A stretch of 47,500 nucleotides of DNA from Prorocentrum cordatum. Lineage: Eukaryota > Sar > Dinophyceae > Prorocentrales > Prorocentraceae. Below are positions 1-9,020 of the stretch, one piece after another. Below the pieces are notes generated by a model. That model saw only the letters and a program-made list of their open reading frames with translations. It did not search any database and was not told the DNA's origin. The stretch lies in NCBI GenBank assembly GCA_963575745.1, contig CAUYUJ010017860.1:17501-65000 (forward strand). Reading direction: 5' to 3'. Each line of letters opens with the position of its first letter. The first letter of the stretch is position 1. A program made the position numbers and the translations under genes.

Positions 1-748
1 ATTCTACACACCACCATTCTCTCGAGCACTTCTTGGTGACCCATCTTCGTCATCTTCCTCTTCCAGCCTTTCCTTCCTACCTAGAACACTATAGAACTTC
101 TAGAACTCCCTGGACAGAACCGTGCACCATTCACGAAGCAATTAATGCGTCTCAAGCGTGATTGAGAAGCCACTGCGCATAGACAATGGCAAGCATGGCC
201 TTATCGGAACTGTGCCCATCTTTGACGGACAGGAGTGCTTGCTGGTCCCTCGACTTTCGCGTAACGCAAATCAGCAACAACGATTTAGAGGATCACCGCG
301 TGGGGGTATTATCCTCTCGTCGGGCTGCATTGTCGATTGCAGTGAAGATCGCTGCTCGGCCTCTCTCAATTCTATCATTTTTCTTCGTTGCTCCTGGCTG
401 CGATGCGCCGAATGATCCAAACTAGCCTGTCTTTATGCCACAGCGAAGGTCTCATGAGCGACACCCCTGGGGCTCACCCCACCCACAAGACTATGCTCTC
501 GGCTCTCTCCCACAAGACAAGGCCTATGGAACCTCTAGTTGCATGCTGGGCAAGCTAGTGCTGCCAGGAAAATGTTGCCTCGCCCGCTCGGGTCTCGCGC
601 GGGAAGGAAAGACAAATTAGGTACGGGAAGTCTCAGGCAGAACGGCTGCAACTGCCCTCAACCTTTCGCTATCGTCACGTCTCTGTGCCCGCAAAGATGG
701 CCTTGCAGCTTCCAGGGCAAACGGCCCGCTTGCTTGTCAGCAGCGCGC
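1..748. other. Unassigned flank downstream of UGP
   Basis: No recognisable gene, RNA or repeat was seen. Short frames of about 80 codons on the + strand (158-425) have no domain signature. The stretch lies 3' of the UGP gene on the minus strand, so part of it should be UGP 3' UTR. No polyadenylation signal could be assigned with confidence. Confidence 0.5.
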
Positions 749-2155
749 CTAGAGCTCCACGGTAGTGTCCTCGTACGTGCCCGCGGCCACGACCTTCTTG
801 CCCTCGCCAGAGTTCTGGATCTTGACCTCGCCCTTGACGATGACGCCAGCGGCGAACTCGATCTCGCCCACGATCGTCAGCTTCTTGCAGAACTTGAGCG
901 AGGGCACCCCGTTGGGGATCATGGTGTCCATGGCGTCCACGAACTTGTAGCGGTCGTCGAGCTTGACCAGGGGTGGCATCCCTCCTCGTTCGGGCGCGAG
1001 CTCGATGCGGAAATCCTCTGTGATAACGTAGGCGTCGGACCGCAGCGCCAGCAAGTCGTCGCACTTCTTCACTGGCGCGAATCGCGTCCGCGGGATGCAG
1101 ATCGCTTTAGCGCCTTCGAAACAGGAGATGGCTGCGCCCATTGCGGTCTCGAGCTGGATTACCTTCGTGGACTTCTTGTCGCGCGGGTCCACCGTCTTGT
1201 CGTTCAGCATCACTGGCAGCGGAATTGCGCCGCCAGCCTTCTCGAAGAGGGCCTTGAGTTTCTCCAGGTCCACCCACAAGTTGTTGGTGTTGAAGTAGGC
1301 ATACTTTGTAGTGTCCTGGAAGGCCTTCTCGTCCTCCGGCGGGCACTGCGCAGACTCGCGCAACGTGAGGCCACCGTCTGATTTCTTCGTTGCGAGATGG
1401 CCGCCCTTCTTGTCGGCGTCCGTGCGGTCAGCGACCTCCATCATGAAAGGGGCGCCAGTGCTCTTAAAGTAAGATAACAACTTGAGGTCCATCGTCGCGC
1501 CCAGGTTGTCGGAATTCGACACGAACATGTACTTCAGCCCCTTGGACAAGAGTTTGTCCAGAGCCCCGCTGCCGAGCATGGCAGGGTACAGGTCGCCGTG
1601 ACCTGGCGGGCACCACTCGTTCTCTGGGGACGCGGGCCAGCTTGCTGGCGTGTATCCGTCCTTGGTGACCTTGGGGGCCTTGTTCTGCACAAATGACAGG
1701 TCGGCGCCACTGCCGAGGTCTGGGTACGGGGCCAGAGCGGCTTGGGTGTCAGCCTCCGTGGCAAATGAATTCATCAGCATGAACTTGAGGTCAAGCTGGG
1801 AGTACTTCTTCTTCATGAACGCCACCTGCTTGGCGATAAGGTCGAGGAAACTGTTCCCCTCGGTAACGGTGAGCAAAGACTTCGCCTTCTCAAGCCCCAT
1901 TCCCGTGCCCAGCCCGCCGTTCAGCTTCAGGACAAGCGTCTGCTTCAGCAACTCGGGCTCCAGAGCGACGTCCAAGTCGTCATACTTCGGCAGCGGCGCC
2001 ACCGGGTCAAGGGAGGCCTCAGGCATCATGGTGGACTCGCCTGAGCACAACACCTTGAAATTGTATTTGAACGCGTTGATGGCGGCTTCGTTGCAACCGT
2101 CCGCCTTCATTTTCGCCTCGTAGGCCGGCCACAGGGTCTCAAATGAGGCAGCCAT
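749..2155 (-). CDS. UGP: UTP--glucose-1-phosphate uridylyltransferase (UDP-glucose pyrophosphorylase)
   Basis: The enzyme makes UDP-glucose and pyrophosphate from UTP and glucose-1-phosphate, normally in the cytosol, feeding glucan, glycolipid and glycoprotein synthesis. The frame is intact, 468 aa from the chosen start, the usual size of eukaryotic UGPases. Visible signatures are the nucleotide-binding loop NGGLGTGMG (about 79-87) with the following EKAKS, PPGHGD (183-188), SNSDNLGA (213-220), NTNNLW (289-294), QLETAMGAAI (from 334) and RFAPVKKCDDLL (from 358). The C-terminal part (about 400-468) has the I/V-rich pattern of the family's beta-helix. The frame stays open to an ATG at 2275, but the ATG at 2155 (MAASFETLWP) fits the family N-terminus; the extra 40 residues are not a clear transit peptide. 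The gene has no intron and ends with TAG at 749-751. Known from family: reaction and fold. Inferred: cytosolic role here. Confidence 0.97.
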   Translation of the reverse strand: MAASFETLWPAYEAKMKADGCNEAAINAFKYNFKVLCSGESTMMPEASLDPVAPLPKYDDLDVALEPELLKQTLVLKLNGGLGTGMGLEKAKSLLTVTEGNSFLDLIAKQVAFMKKKYSQLDLKFMLMNSFATEADTQAALAPYPDLGSGADLSFVQNKAPKVTKDGYTPASWPASPENEWCPPGHGDLYPAMLGSGALDKLLSKGLKYMFVSNSDNLGATMDLKLLSYFKSTGAPFMMEVADRTDADKKGGHLATKKSDGGLTLRESAQCPPEDEKAFQDTTKYAYFNTNNLWVDLEKLKALFEKAGGAIPLPVMLNDKTVDPRDKKSTKVIQLETAMGAAISCFEGAKAICIPRTRFAPVKKCDDLLALRSDAYVITEDFRIELAPERGGMPPLVKLDDRYKFVDAMDTMIPNGVPSLKFCKKLTIVGEIEFAAGVIVKGEVKIQNSGEGKKVVAAGTYEDTTVEL

Positions 2156-2403
2156 TGTGGCGCACGGGGAACTGTTTTTTGAGTTTGATGCGCACAGTCC
2201 CAAATGAGTAACCGACTGCCCCATGTAATCATCCCAGAAGATAATAAAGTTCGGGGGTATGGCGGGGATAATCAACGATTCCCCCGGTGAAGGTGATGCT
2301 ATAAAGCTATGGTGATGACGATGATGATGATACTGGGCGCTCGTGTAGACTGACCTTGTAAATCCTGGCGCAAGACTGATTCGAGAGATCTCGAGGCTCG
2401 TGG
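2156..2403. other. UGP 5' flank
   Basis: This is the sequence between the UGP start and the next upstream frame on the same strand. An AG about 20 nt before the UGP ATG (minus strand) follows a run of A and could be a trans-splice acceptor if this is a dinoflagellate; this is speculation. A short impure GAT run lies near 2313-2332. No TATA-type promoter is evident. Confidence 0.3.
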
Positions 2404-2628
2404 CTACAACTTGCCTGCGAAAGAGAGGTCCTTGGCGCTCCTGGCCAAGAAACCTCTCTTGCGCACGGCCTCAAACCACTCAGTCATGCAGGCTCGGCAC
2501 CTTTTGGAGCCGTCCTTGCACGGGAGGCACTTGGTGCAGGCCTGCCACAAGCTCGTGATTGAGGAAGCTGTGATGGTGAGACCACCATTGCCATGCCCAG
2601 CGGTTTTCATGCTGTTGCTAGTCAACAT
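2404..2628 (-). CDS. Small Cys-rich reading frame, possible terminal exon
   Basis: A 74-aa frame ends in a stop at 2404. Its middle carries five cysteines spaced C-x2-C-x2-C-x6-C-x2-C (CTKCLPCKDGSKRCRAC), followed by a basic/aromatic helix-like stretch (MTEWFEAVRKRGF). The pattern resembles a small zinc-binding motif, but no family is recognised. It lies about 250 bp upstream of UGP on the same strand. The N-terminal part is less protein-like, and an AG near 2573 (minus strand) could be a 3' splice site, making this the last exon of a longer gene. A chance frame in GC-rich DNA is the alternative. Confidence 0.35.
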   Translation of the reverse strand: MLTSNSMKTAGHGNGGLTITASSITSLWQACTKCLPCKDGSKRCRACMTEWFEAVRKRGFLARSAKDLSFAGKL

Positions 2629-2710
2629 GAGATGATAGCAACTTCGATTCGCAATCTCCTCTGGGGATTATCAAATTCGGCCTCCGCGCCCTTTCCACAA
2701 TTAAATCCTA

Positions 2711-3289
2711 ATGACACGGGATAGAAATGTGTGGGGGGGTGACGGGGGGAGGGAGGCTTTATCATCCGGGGCAGTGGGTTACCACAAACTTGATGGGTGC
2801 TTGACTGACAAGCTCTCGTGTTGCCTTACCTTGTGCCAAAATGGCTGCGGACTTCGATATTTCTTGCAACGTGTTATCTGCGTCTCTTGCACGAAAGGGC
2901 GGCATCATGCCGAGTGCCTCCAGTTAGCTGCCAAATCTTTGTCGAGAGTGGCGCCAGAGCAGACGTTTCGGACTTGCAAGGAGCAGCTGTTTGTCAGAGG
3001 ATCGCACTGTTCATGTCACTGTAGCGGCCATGTCGCTAACGATATCCCTACTTATCGCCGCATCACAGACATTCGATGCAACGATCGCGTCGGACCGCAT
3101 TTCTGGGCATTCAATTTCTGGTTGCTACTTCATTCCATGAACCTGGAGCGATCACAATTAGGGGGATTCTCTTCGCTGAAGTATGCACGTGCATTGAGCA
3201 ACAATGTTGTGAAACGCAGGGATGTGCCGTGCAATGCAAAACCCAAGGCAACTCAGCAGTGCGTCGCATATGTTGACACACCAGGGTAG
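2711..3289 (+). CDS. Cys/His-rich open frame of unknown function
   Basis: A 192-codon frame in DNA less GC-rich than its surroundings, so its openness is less trivial than for most long frames here. It has a cluster C-x4-C-x3-C (near residue 40) and then CVSCTKGRHHAEC (C-x2-C-x4-HH-x2-C), reminiscent of the second half of a PHD-like finger, but the full ligand set is not evident. The tail is not family-like. It may be a decayed gene or chance. It is divergent from the frame at 2404-2628. Confidence 0.2.
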   Translation: MTRDRNVWGGDGGREALSSGAVGYHKLDGCLTDKLSCCLTLCQNGCGLRYFLQRVICVSCTKGRHHAECLQLAAKSLSRVAPEQTFRTCKEQLFVRGSHCSCHCSGHVANDIPTYRRITDIRCNDRVGPHFWAFNFWLLLHSMNLERSQLGGFSSLKYARALSNNVVKRRDVPCNAKPKATQQCVAYVDTPG

Positions 3290-4337
3290 TTCAGCACGGA
3301 CTATCATGTCAGTGTTTGTCAGGATATATGATAGCATGGCGTTGGATAGCACTGCGTATGCGCGCGGTCATAAACTCTCGACGTCGGCACTGTTCACGGG
3401 GGCGAGAGCAGGGAACACGAGGGTTTCGGGCCCCATGTGGGGCCATAGATCTGGCCGAAATCGGCGTGTTCCCCTAGAGCCACCTCCAACATCCCGAACA
3501 TCGTCGAGAGCGATCGAAAAACCCGCCCTCTACATCTTGTCTTAGCATCACGGAACACGGTATTGCACAGCCAGGCACGGCACGTCACAGCGAAACATTG
3601 CGCAGATCAGAAAAGCAGCTCTTCTGGCAGGAACTGGCGCCCAAGGCAAGAGGAATCGGCCCACAAGGTGCGACCAGACAGCGCCTCTCTTCACAAAGCA
3701 AGTGAAAACCCCTAGGCCAGCCTGTGGCAAGCTCGTGCCGTGACGACCTGCGCGTTGGTTCCTGACGCCGCGTGGATCGTTCAGCCTTGAACGATCGGCG
3801 GCTTTACGATCGCCAGGTCGTTCCATGTTGGATGCTTCTGGGCCGCTGGCGGCGCTCAACCTCGAACGCCCGCGGCAAGGTCGCCGCCACGCTGGCACGA
3901 CACGGACTCGCCGTGCTCACTGCAACAAGAAGCGTGCCCGAATGCTGGTCGTGAGCACGTGCTCGCCTCAAACTTCTTGCCGGTGTCCGTGCAGAGTGGC
4001 TCCCTTGTGGGGCCTGCAGCGGACCCTCCACGACCTTGGAATGAACATCGACCGCTCCCAATGTAGTCGCGAAAACTGTCGAGGGGTGGCCGAACAAAAA
4101 ACCTAGCCGAACGACAGGAGCACGCGGGCGGTATTGAAAGCCTCGAGGCTTGGAAGAACCGCCCTTCGCACGACGTGAATTTTTTCCACGTTGCCCTAAG
4201 GGTTCTTACTTACTTGTTGTTGGAAGAAACTGGTGGGTGATGGACCCGGAAATGTTGGGGTTCCCCAGGGTTCCCTGGTCTTGCTTCTTCAAACAGCGCT
4301 TGCACTTAGGGGTCCTTGCTCGCGTTAAAAAAATGGA
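3290..4337. other. Unassigned region with one dispersed repeat copy
   Basis: No gene was recognised. Open frames on both strands overlap each other and lack domain signatures. At about 4245-4310 there is a single diverged copy of the 69-bp unit that is tandem at 4757-4975 (shared GGGGTTCCCC and GGTCTTGCTTC words). Confidence 0.4.
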
Positions 4338-4650
4338 TGGGTGTCCCGAGGATTCGCCACGTTCTGGCTTGTTGCCGTATGGTTGCCGCCCGTTGCCGCC
4401 TGCGGGGGTGTCCCAAGGATTCACCACGTTTTGGCCCGTTGCGGGCCGTTGCCGGCCGTTGCCGACTGTGGGGGTCCAGGGGATTCGCAAAATGCCACCC
4501 GCTGCCGCCCGTGGGGGTCCAATTCACAAGATTCGCCACGTTCTGGCCCGTCGCCGCCTATGGGGGTGTCCAAAAGATTCGCCATGTTCCGGCCCACTGC
4601 CCCCCTTGCCGGCCATTGCCGCCTGTGGGGGTGTCCCGAGGATGCGTGCA
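4338..4650 (+). repeat. Degenerate minisatellite, unit about 43-66 bp
   Basis: Five to six diverged copies, each starting TGGGGGTGTCC (or TGGGGGTCC), then AAGATTCGCCACGTTCTGG and a GCCCGTTGCCGCC-like stretch. Length differences come from extra GCCGTTGCCG words. No fixed reading frame is kept. Confidence 0.8.
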
Positions 4651-4756
4651 TGATCTTCGAACAACAGCAGAGACGCTTGTGCATCACAGAGCTTGCACAG
4701 CCACGCTGCCGTAACTATTTGTCTGGGGTCCACGCTGGCAAACATCCCTTACAGAA

Positions 4757-4975
4757 GGGGTTCCTGGGTTTCTTTGCAACAGCGGTCCTCGGGGTTCCCC
4801 GGGTCCCTTTGGTCTTGCTTCCTCACCGTTGTTGAAAGCCAGCCTTCCTTGCATTCCTCGGGGTTCCTTGGGTCCCTTTGGTCTTGTCACCTCACTGTTT
4901 TGGAAGGCTGTCGTTGCTCTAGCTTCCCTGCGATCCCCGTGTTCCATGATCTTGTTTCCTTACTGTGTCTGAGGC
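4757..4975 (+). repeat. 69-bp tandem repeat, about three copies
   Basis: The words CCTCGGGGTTCC and CCCTTTGGTCTTG recur with a 69-bp step (about 4787, 4856, 4925). The last copy is more diverged, and a shortened copy precedes the first. Confidence 0.75.
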
Positions 4976-5009
4976 TTTGTGAGGCAACGCCCAGCAAGGC
5001 ATAGAATTT

Positions 5010-5097
5010 CCAAGCAATGCCAAACGATGTCAAGCAATGCCATACAATCCCAAACAATGCCAACCCATGCCAAGAGATGCCAAGGCATGCAAATCCA
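5010..5097 (+). repeat. Decamer minisatellite (GCCAAGCAAT-like)
   Basis: Consecutive 9-11 bp units of the form GCCAAGCAAT, GCCATACAAT and GCCAACCCAT. The same family returns at 5916-6132. Confidence 0.8.
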
Positions 5098-5364
5098 ACC
5101 AGCCCTTTGGGCTAAGGTGGTTTGGCGATATCTTTGTTTCCTCTTCCAAAACAGTCTTCCCTTCGGGGGGGGGACCCTCCCCCTCCCCTCCCTGAGTTTT
5201 TTTTGGCGGCGGCCGCGATGTGTCAAAGGGTCCTTTTTCGCCCAATCTGGCTCCGAGAGGGCCTCCAAGTCGGCTCAAGATAGCCGAAGATGGTTCAAGA
5301 TCGCTTCCTACATACCTCCAAGAGGCCCGACGAGGGCCACAATACGTTTTTTTGAATGCTCTCG

Positions 5365-5645
5365 GAGCCCCCACAAGACCCCCCCCAAAGAGGCCCAAAT
5401 CCTTCAAGCACCTGCAGAACAAATGATTTTCGCCTTCTCGCCTTTTCGCTTTCGATGCGCTTTGGAGGCCTCCAGAGAGGCCCAAGAGGGGCCCAAGAGG
5501 CCCCCCAGACGGCCCCAAGAGCGCCCAAGAGCGGTCTCAAGATGCCCTCTAAAATTCCCAAGAGGGCCCCAAGAGAGCTCCACGAGGGCCCCAAGACGGC
5601 CCCAAGAGCGCCCAAGAGCGTCCCACGAGGGCCCCAAGAGGCGGT
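5365..5645 (+). repeat. CCAAGAxGGCC minisatellite array
   Basis: Runs of 9-12 bp units (CCCAAGAGGC, CCCCAAGACGGC) follow a short T-rich linker containing TTTTCGCTTTCGATG near 5436-5460. This is the same unit family and linker type as the 15.9-22 kb satellite. The array ends at a (CCT)n run, and open frames across it are repeat-derived (Pro/Arg/Lys). Confidence 0.85.
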
Positions 5646-5648
5646 TTG

Positions 5649-5683
5649 CCTCCTCCTCCTCCTCCTCCTCCTCCTCCTCCTCC
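5649..5683 (+). repeat. (CCT)n microsatellite
   Basis: About 12 near-perfect triplets directly joined to the end of the CCAAGAxGGCC array. Confidence 0.95.
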
Positions 5684-5786
5684 TTATCATCATCCCCTCG
5701 CTCCCTCGGCCCGACGAGGCCCTCCAAGGCCACCCCCTTGCTCCCAAGGATCTCTCTGTCCTTCTGGACGCCCGCTTTGTTTCACA

Positions 5787-5808
5787 ATATATATATATAT
5801 ATATATAT
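5787..5808. repeat. (AT)n microsatellite
   Basis: About 11 AT dinucleotides, one of four AT runs in the window. Confidence 0.95.
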
Positions 5809-5854
5809 GTATTTGTGTCTGTTCGCCCCTTTTGCCGTCAACTCTCCTGGGCAA

Positions 5855-5888
5855 CGCTTATGAATGGGCTGGTGGGGATACGCGAAGC
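5855..5888 (+). repeat. Dispersed repeat GGGCTGRTGGGGATRCGCGAA
   Basis: The segment around ATGGGCTGGTGGGGATACGC recurs with few changes at about 11262-11292. In both places it lies a few tens to about 170 bp after a CCAAGAxGGCC array that ends in a trinucleotide run, so array, triplet run and this tag look like one recurrent block. Confidence 0.6.
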
Positions 5889-5915
5889 GTGAATCATTAG
5901 CTCAACTTGGTGAGA

Positions 5916-6132
5916 CTACGTGCCAAGCGATGCCAAGCCATGCCAAACAATGCCACACTTTGCCAAGCAACGCAAGCAACGTTAACCAGTGCAACACAAT
6001 GCCAAGCACTGCCAAGCAATGCTCAGACGTGCCACGCACTTCCAAGCAACGCCAAGCGATGCACACCAGCTCAAAGCAGTGCAACGCCAAGCAAAGAAAA
6101 CCAGTGCCCAACAACGCCAATGCCAAACACTG
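5916..6132 (+). repeat. Decamer minisatellite, second block
   Basis: Some 20 units of 9-11 bp (GCCAAGCGAT, GCCAAACAAT and similar), the same family as 5010-5097 and more degenerate toward the right edge. Confidence 0.8.
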
Positions 6133-6474
6133 CCGCTCAAGAGCCACTCCCCTGATTGGGGTTGCGCCAGGCCCACGGTTTCCACGATGCGGGGCCCGAA
6201 ACTCTCGACTCCACGCCTGGCCGGGTGGCTCGGCGTGGGCCGCCCCTGGATGGCACTGGGGCCCGGGGGCGGCCCGCAGAGCTCCGCATGGTGGGCAAAA
6301 CTCTGGCGGTGCAGGGCTGGATCTAAACGTCGCTGTTCGTTTTCCTCTACCTGCTTTCTTGTACCTCCCTTTCAAAACGAAAAGCAAAACACCGCCGAAG
6401 TCCAACACAAACAGCGTTCAGGTCCAGCCGTGTGGCAGTGTTTCCCTCCCAATATGAATGTAAACTTTCAAAGG

Positions 6475-6583
6475 TCCGCGCGGATTCCTTGGATCCGCGC
6501 TGGACCCCGCGGCGCGCGCCAGGGGCGGCGCCGGAGGCGCCGCCAGGGAGGGCCCCAGCGTGGATCCAAGAAGCCCGCGCGGA
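6475..6583. repeat. Foldback element (imperfect palindrome, about 109 bp)
   Basis: The left arm starting TCCGCGCGGATTCCTTGGAT is matched by the reverse complement of the right arm ending GGATCCAAGAAGCCCGCGCG. The centre is GGCGGCGCC-GGA-GGCGCCGCC. A diverged relative with the same arm words lies at 41989-42098, so this is a small foldback or MITE-like family. Confidence 0.75.
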
Positions 6584-6993
6584 GCGCCAACAATTTATGC
6601 TTATGGCGTTGCTTCTTCCTCGAGGATCCTCAGGTGTCGCTGCCCATCCGGCAAGCAAAAGAAAACCCGTCCGCCAGCCCGGTAGTTCTCGGCCGCCTCC
6701 GACGGGAAGCGGTCGGAGCAGCGATCATTCTTCCATTTTTGTTTGCCTGCGCTGCATGTATTACACTGGCGGAGGACAAATGCGAGGTCTCCGCCAGGAG
6801 TGCCACCCCATCCCCCGAACGGGGGCCCAGGGTAGGATGCACTCCTGGAATCGCATAGCCTCTGGCCGTCATCCCAGGCGCGACCTGGTCACAATCGAGG
6901 TCGGGAACTGGGCTCTCACGGAGCCAGAGCGCTAAACGGAGATTTCTCTTAATTTTTTGTGTTGTGTGTTGTGTGCCGTCTGAAAAAAAAAAC
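6584..6993. other. Unassigned region
   Basis: No gene, RNA or repeat was recognised. It ends in a short GT-rich stretch (about 6957-6976) and an A-run before the CCT run. Confidence 0.4.
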
Positions 6994-7029
6994 CCTCCTT
7001 CTCCTCCTCCTCCTCCTCCTCCTCCTCCT
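6994..7029 (+). repeat. (CCT)n microsatellite
   Basis: About 12 triplets after an A10 run and CCCTCCTT. Confidence 0.9.
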
Positions 7030-7059
7030 ACCTCCAGGACTCATCCGACATGACAGGCG

Positions 7060-7275
7060 TCACGGCGTCACGGAGCAGGAGGGTGAGGATGCGGAGGAGG
7101 GCCAGGAGAGCGAGGGTGGCGCAGCAGAGGGCACCAGCAGAGCAGAGCGAGGATCAGCAGAGTGAGGCTCACGAGAAGAGGGAGATCAGGAGAATGAGAA
7201 AGTGGAGGGCGAGGAGCAGGATCGTGAAGCAGGAGGGCGAGGGTGAGGAGATCGAGAATCAGGAGAGTCAGGAAC
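7060..7275 (+). repeat. Cryptic GA-rich simple sequence
   Basis: A purine-rich strand dominated by GAGG, GGAG and AGCAGAG words, with no stable period. Its frames encode Arg/Glu-rich low complexity only. Confidence 0.6.
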
Positions 7276-7346
7276 ATGAGGCCCAAGAGGCGCCTTGTCC
7301 ACGACCAAGCTTGGCCCCAGAATGCCGCAAAGAGCTGTCGAGAGGC

Positions 7347-7766
7347 TTCCTCCTCCTCCTCCTCCTCCTCCTCCTCTTCTTCGAAGCCAGCGCGTTGGCT
7401 GCACGGTAGGTCCCGACAATCTTCTACCATTGACCCTGACCGTGCAGGCATCCAGCAGCCCCTCTCGCCCCCATGCTCACAACCTCCACCTCCTCCACCT
7501 CTCCGAGCTCTCCTCCTCCTCCTCCTCCTCCTCCTCCTCCTCCTCCTCCTCCTCCTCATGCTTCCCTCTCCTCCTCCTTTTCCTCCTTTTCCTCCTTTTC
7601 CTTTCCCTTTTCCTTTTTCTCTTCCTCTTCCTCTTCCTCTTCCTCCTCCTCCTCCTCCTCCTCTTCCTCCTCGTCGTCCGTCCTCCTCCTCCTCCTGCTC
7701 CTGCTCCTGCTCCTCCTCCTCCTCCTCCTCCTCCTCCTCCTCCTCCTCCTCCTCCTCCCTTTCTCT
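7347..7766 (+). repeat. Pyrimidine-rich CCT/CTT/TCC microsatellite cluster
   Basis: (CCT)n at 7347-7382, then 7511-7558, then mixed TCC, TTCC and TCTTCC and again (CCT)n up to 7766, with CTG interruptions near 7697-7715. The + strand is almost wholly pyrimidine from 7511 on. Long frames here are low-complexity artefacts. Confidence 0.9.
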
Positions 7767-7770
7767 CCCA

Positions 7771-9020
7771 GAATTCGTCGCCAGATTCGCCAAATGTCCT
7801 GGTTCTCGCCTGGGCCTCCCTGTGGGGGCTCTGGGTGCGGTTTTACTGAGGATGTCCCACGCGAGGGCGCCAGCTTGGAATTCTTCGCTGGATTCGCCGG
7901 ATTTTCCGGATCTCGCCTGGAACGTAACAAGGGGGCCTTTGAGGGCCTCCTTAGGGAGGTTCCAGGAGCGGTTTTTCTGAGGATGCGAGAAGGCGCCGGT
8001 TTGGAATTCGTTGTCGGATTCGCCGGATTTCCCAGATTTCGCCTGAAACGGAACAAGGGGCCTCCTCGGGGAGGTTAGGGGAGCGGCTTTTGTTGAAGAT
8101 TTCCCACGCTAGGGAGCCGGTTTGGAATTCGTCGCCGTTTTCGCAAGAGGAGCCGGATTTCCCGAATCTCGCCTGAAACGGAACAGGGGGGCCTCTGAGA
8201 GCCTCCTTGGGGACGCTCTGGGGACGGTTTTTCTGATGATTTCCCACGCGAGGGCGCCGGTTTGGAATTCATCTCTGGACTCGCCGGATTTCGTCTGATT
8301 TGCCTGAAACGGAATAGGGGGGCCTCTCTTGAGGAGTCTCTGGGGGCGTTTTTTTTCTAGGATGTTCCACGCGAGGGCGCCAGTTTGGAATTCGTCGCCG
8401 GATTCGCCGATTTCGCTGGATTCGCAGGATTTCTCGGATCTCGCCTGAATGGAACAGAAGAGCCGGGGGCGGTTTTTCTGAGGATGTTCCATGCGAGGGC
8501 GCTGGTTTGGAATTCGTCGCCGGATTCGCCAAACTCGCCAAATTTCGCTGCACTCGCCAGATTCCCAAATCTCGCCTGAAACGGAACAGGGGGGCCTCTG
8601 AGGGCCTCCTTGGGGAAGCGCCGGGGATGGTTTTTCTGAGGATGTCCCACGCGAAGGCGCTCGCTGGTTTGGAATGAGTCGCCGGATTCGCTGGATCTCG
8701 CCAGATTTCGCCGGATTCGCCAGATTTCCCAAATCTCGCTTGAAACGGAACAGGGGGGCGTCTGAGTGCCTCCGTGGGGAGGCTCCGGGTGCGGTTTTTT
8801 GAGGATATCCCACGCGAGGGCCTGTTTGGAATTCGTCGCCGGCTTCGCTGGATCTCGCCAAATTCGCCGGAATTCCCAGATCTCGCCTGAAACGGAACAT
8901 GGGGGCCTCTGAGGGCCTCCTTGGGGAGGCTCTGGAGGCGGTATTTCTGAAGATGTCCCACGCGAAAGCGCCCGTTTGGAATTCGCGCCGGATTCGCCGG
9001 ATCTCGCCTGAAACGGAACG
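7771..9020 (+). repeat. 100-160 bp tandem repeat, about ten copies
   Basis: The word TTTGGAATTCGTCGCCGGAT recurs at about 7771, 7875, 8001, 8122, 8262, 8375, 8507, 8669, 8825 and 8975. Between copies are the ordered blocks TCGCCTGAAACGGAAC, GGGGGCCTCTGAGGGCCTCC, a GGTTTTTCTGAGGATGT block and CACGCGAGGGCGCC. Unit length varies mainly by extra GATTCGCCG words. Open frames on the minus strand over this block follow the repeat and show no domain. Confidence 0.9.

Noticed and set aside
539-1381. A 280-codon + frame antisense to UGP
   Set aside because: Shadow of the strongly biased UGP codons.
7068-7793. Glu/Arg-rich and Ser/Pro-rich frames
   Set aside because: Direct translations of CCT/GGA triplet runs without other sequence.
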